From positions 1 through 64,000 of the forward strand of contig NZ_JAKCFB010000031.1 of assembly GCF_024198235.1 (NCBI RefSeq): 64,000 nt of DNA. The letters are read 5' to 3'. Source of the stretch: Myxococcus dinghuensis. Its GTDB lineage: Bacteria; Myxococcota; Myxococcia; Myxococcales; Myxococcaceae. Below the pieces are notes generated by a model. That model had not been told where the DNA came from. It saw only the letters and a program-made list of their open reading frames with translations, and ran no database searches. Of this stretch, positions 63,334 through 64,000 are shown piece by piece; positions within the stretch are counted from its first letter, which is position 1, and every line of letters begins with the position of its first letter. The translations under genes were made by a program, and so were the position numbers.

Positions 63334-63771
63334 ATGGCCGAGATTCCCGATGACGTGTACGAGCAGCTCCAGGCGCTGTGCGCGCGAGGGGATGGACTCG
63401 CGGAGGAGGGGGCGCATGGAGAGGCGCTGGCCTCGTTCCAGGAGGCGCTGGGGCTGATTCCCGAGCCACGGGTGGACTTCGAGGCGACCACCTGGGTCTG
63501 CACCGCGCTGGGTGACACGTACTTCCAGCTCGGTGACCACGCGCGGGCGCTCGCGGCGCTGCAGGACGCCGTCCGCGCTCCGGACGGACTGGGCAACCCG
63601 TTCATCCACCTGCGCTTGGGCCAATGCCAGTTCGAGCTGGGCGACCTGCGGCGCGCGGCGGATGAGCTGGCCCGGGCCTACCTGGGCGCGGGGGAGGAGA
63701 TCTTCGAGGACGACGACGAGAAGTACCTGCGCTTCATCCAGACGCGCCTGCGCCCACCGCGGGACGCCTGA
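63334..63771 (+). CDS. Small TPR-repeat protein
   Basis: A 145-residue soluble protein with three TPR-like helix pairs (GLAEEGAHGEALASFQEALGL; ALGDTYFQLGDHARALAAL; LGQCQFELGDLRRAADELARAY, each cut to its core). Such proteins mediate protein contacts. The C-terminal stretch is acidic (EEIFEDDDEKY). No partner is visible. The ATG at 63334 is the first start before the repeats. Confidence 0.85.
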   Translation: MAEIPDDVYEQLQALCARGDGLAEEGAHGEALASFQEALGLIPEPRVDFEATTWVCTALGDTYFQLGDHARALAALQDAVRAPDGLGNPFIHLRLGQCQFELGDLRRAADELARAYLGAGEEIFEDDDEKYLRFIQTRLRPPRDA

Positions 63772-63795
63772 CGACGTCCGTCCGGGAACAACGCC

Positions 63796-64000
63796 ATGCC
63801 CCGCGTCGGACACGGTCGCTACAGTCGATGTGCCTCGCGGCTCTGCGTGTGGTTCGCGCTCGGCCTGTCCCTCACCGCTCGCGCCGTCCCTCCGTCCATG
63901 TCCACGTCCACGCCCGTCGTCGTCCCCAGCCCCCAGGCGCTCGAGGCGCTGTGGGCGCAGGTCCACTCGAAGGACCTCCCGTCCCCGCCGCTCGTGCGCC
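63796..64000 (+). CDS. Start of an exported protein (3' end outside window)
   Basis: An ATG at 63796 opens a frame that stays open to the end of the window (68 codons). The N-terminus has basic residues followed by a hydrophobic core (LCVWFALGLSLTARA) and a likely cleavage after Ala-Arg-Ala, then a Pro/Ser-rich stretch. The protein is probably exported. Too little is present to identify it. An internal ATG at 63898 is a less likely start. Confidence 0.5.
   Translation, partial: MPRVGHGRYSRCASRLCVWFALGLSLTARAVPPSMSTSTPVVVPSPQALEALWAQVHSKDLPSPPLVR

Overview
The window is high-GC DNA (about 70 percent by eye) with densely packed genes, many 4-bp ATGA/GTGA overlaps and frequent GTG starts. The gene content points to a myxobacterium, most likely family Myxococcaceae (Myxococcus, Corallococcus or Pyxidicoccus). 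Pointers are a proline-rich protein with an AgmX/PglI-like C-terminus, a Ser/Thr kinase with the myxobacterial HRDISPQN loop and PEGA-like repeats, a degenerate receiver-histidine kinase, a GAFTGA enhancer-binding protein and many envelope lipoproteins. I see no rRNA, tRNA, insertion sequence, phage or CRISPR array. The window reads as ordinary chromosome with one visibly decayed gene.

Layout. 1-7868: end of an AgmX-like protein; a minus-strand set of two ComEC-like metallo-beta-lactamase-fold proteins and a DUF3006 protein; deoC; a DksA/TraR zinc-finger protein; a phosphohexomutase; an outer-membrane-barrel candidate. 7890-14393: a GTPase; a three-gene operon of a P-type ATPase with a cysteine-free HMA-like N-terminus, a small DUF5132-like protein and a second HMA-like protein; a receiver/kinase hybrid lacking key residues. 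14394-14736: a consensus-like promoter followed by a strongly structured untranslated RNA. 14737-20884: a complete BMP-type nucleoside ABC importer and a divergent pyrimidine-nucleoside phosphorylase. 21011-26439: SDR/TetR pair, DUF4328 protein, SET-domain protein, PilZ protein, cytidine deaminase and a nucleoside-deaminase-like amidohydrolase.

26446-40054: a membrane histidine kinase divergent from a PspA operon (PspA, membrane-anchored NMT1/TauT-like binding protein, coiled-coil membrane protein); a lipoprotein with a LolD/MacB-type ATPase, an FtsX-type permease and a membrane protein; a large Ser/Thr kinase; an AAA ATPase. 40064-50950: cell-wall and envelope functions (L,D-transpeptidase, MltD-like LysM transglycosylase, metallophosphatase-like tetraheme cytochrome with an overlapping CheY-like regulator, MscS channel, then OmpA-type barrel candidate, LpoB and a COG3014-like lipoprotein). 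50982-54392: ZIP transporter, CBS protein, flippase-like membrane protein, methyltransferase. 54393-56537: remains of a Ser/Thr kinase gene with frameshifts and an internal deletion. 56538-64000: sigma-54 activator, SDR, a heme oxygenase operon with a clear Fur box, the DUF2157/DUF4401/GDYXXLXY membrane trio, a TPR protein and the start of an exported protein.

Together the deoC, nucleoside importer, phosphorylase and cytidine deaminase genes form a dispersed nucleoside scavenging set, which suits a predator that lives on lysed prey. The rest is dominated by envelope maintenance and signalling. Functional names are inferred from motifs read in the translated sequence; no database search was run.
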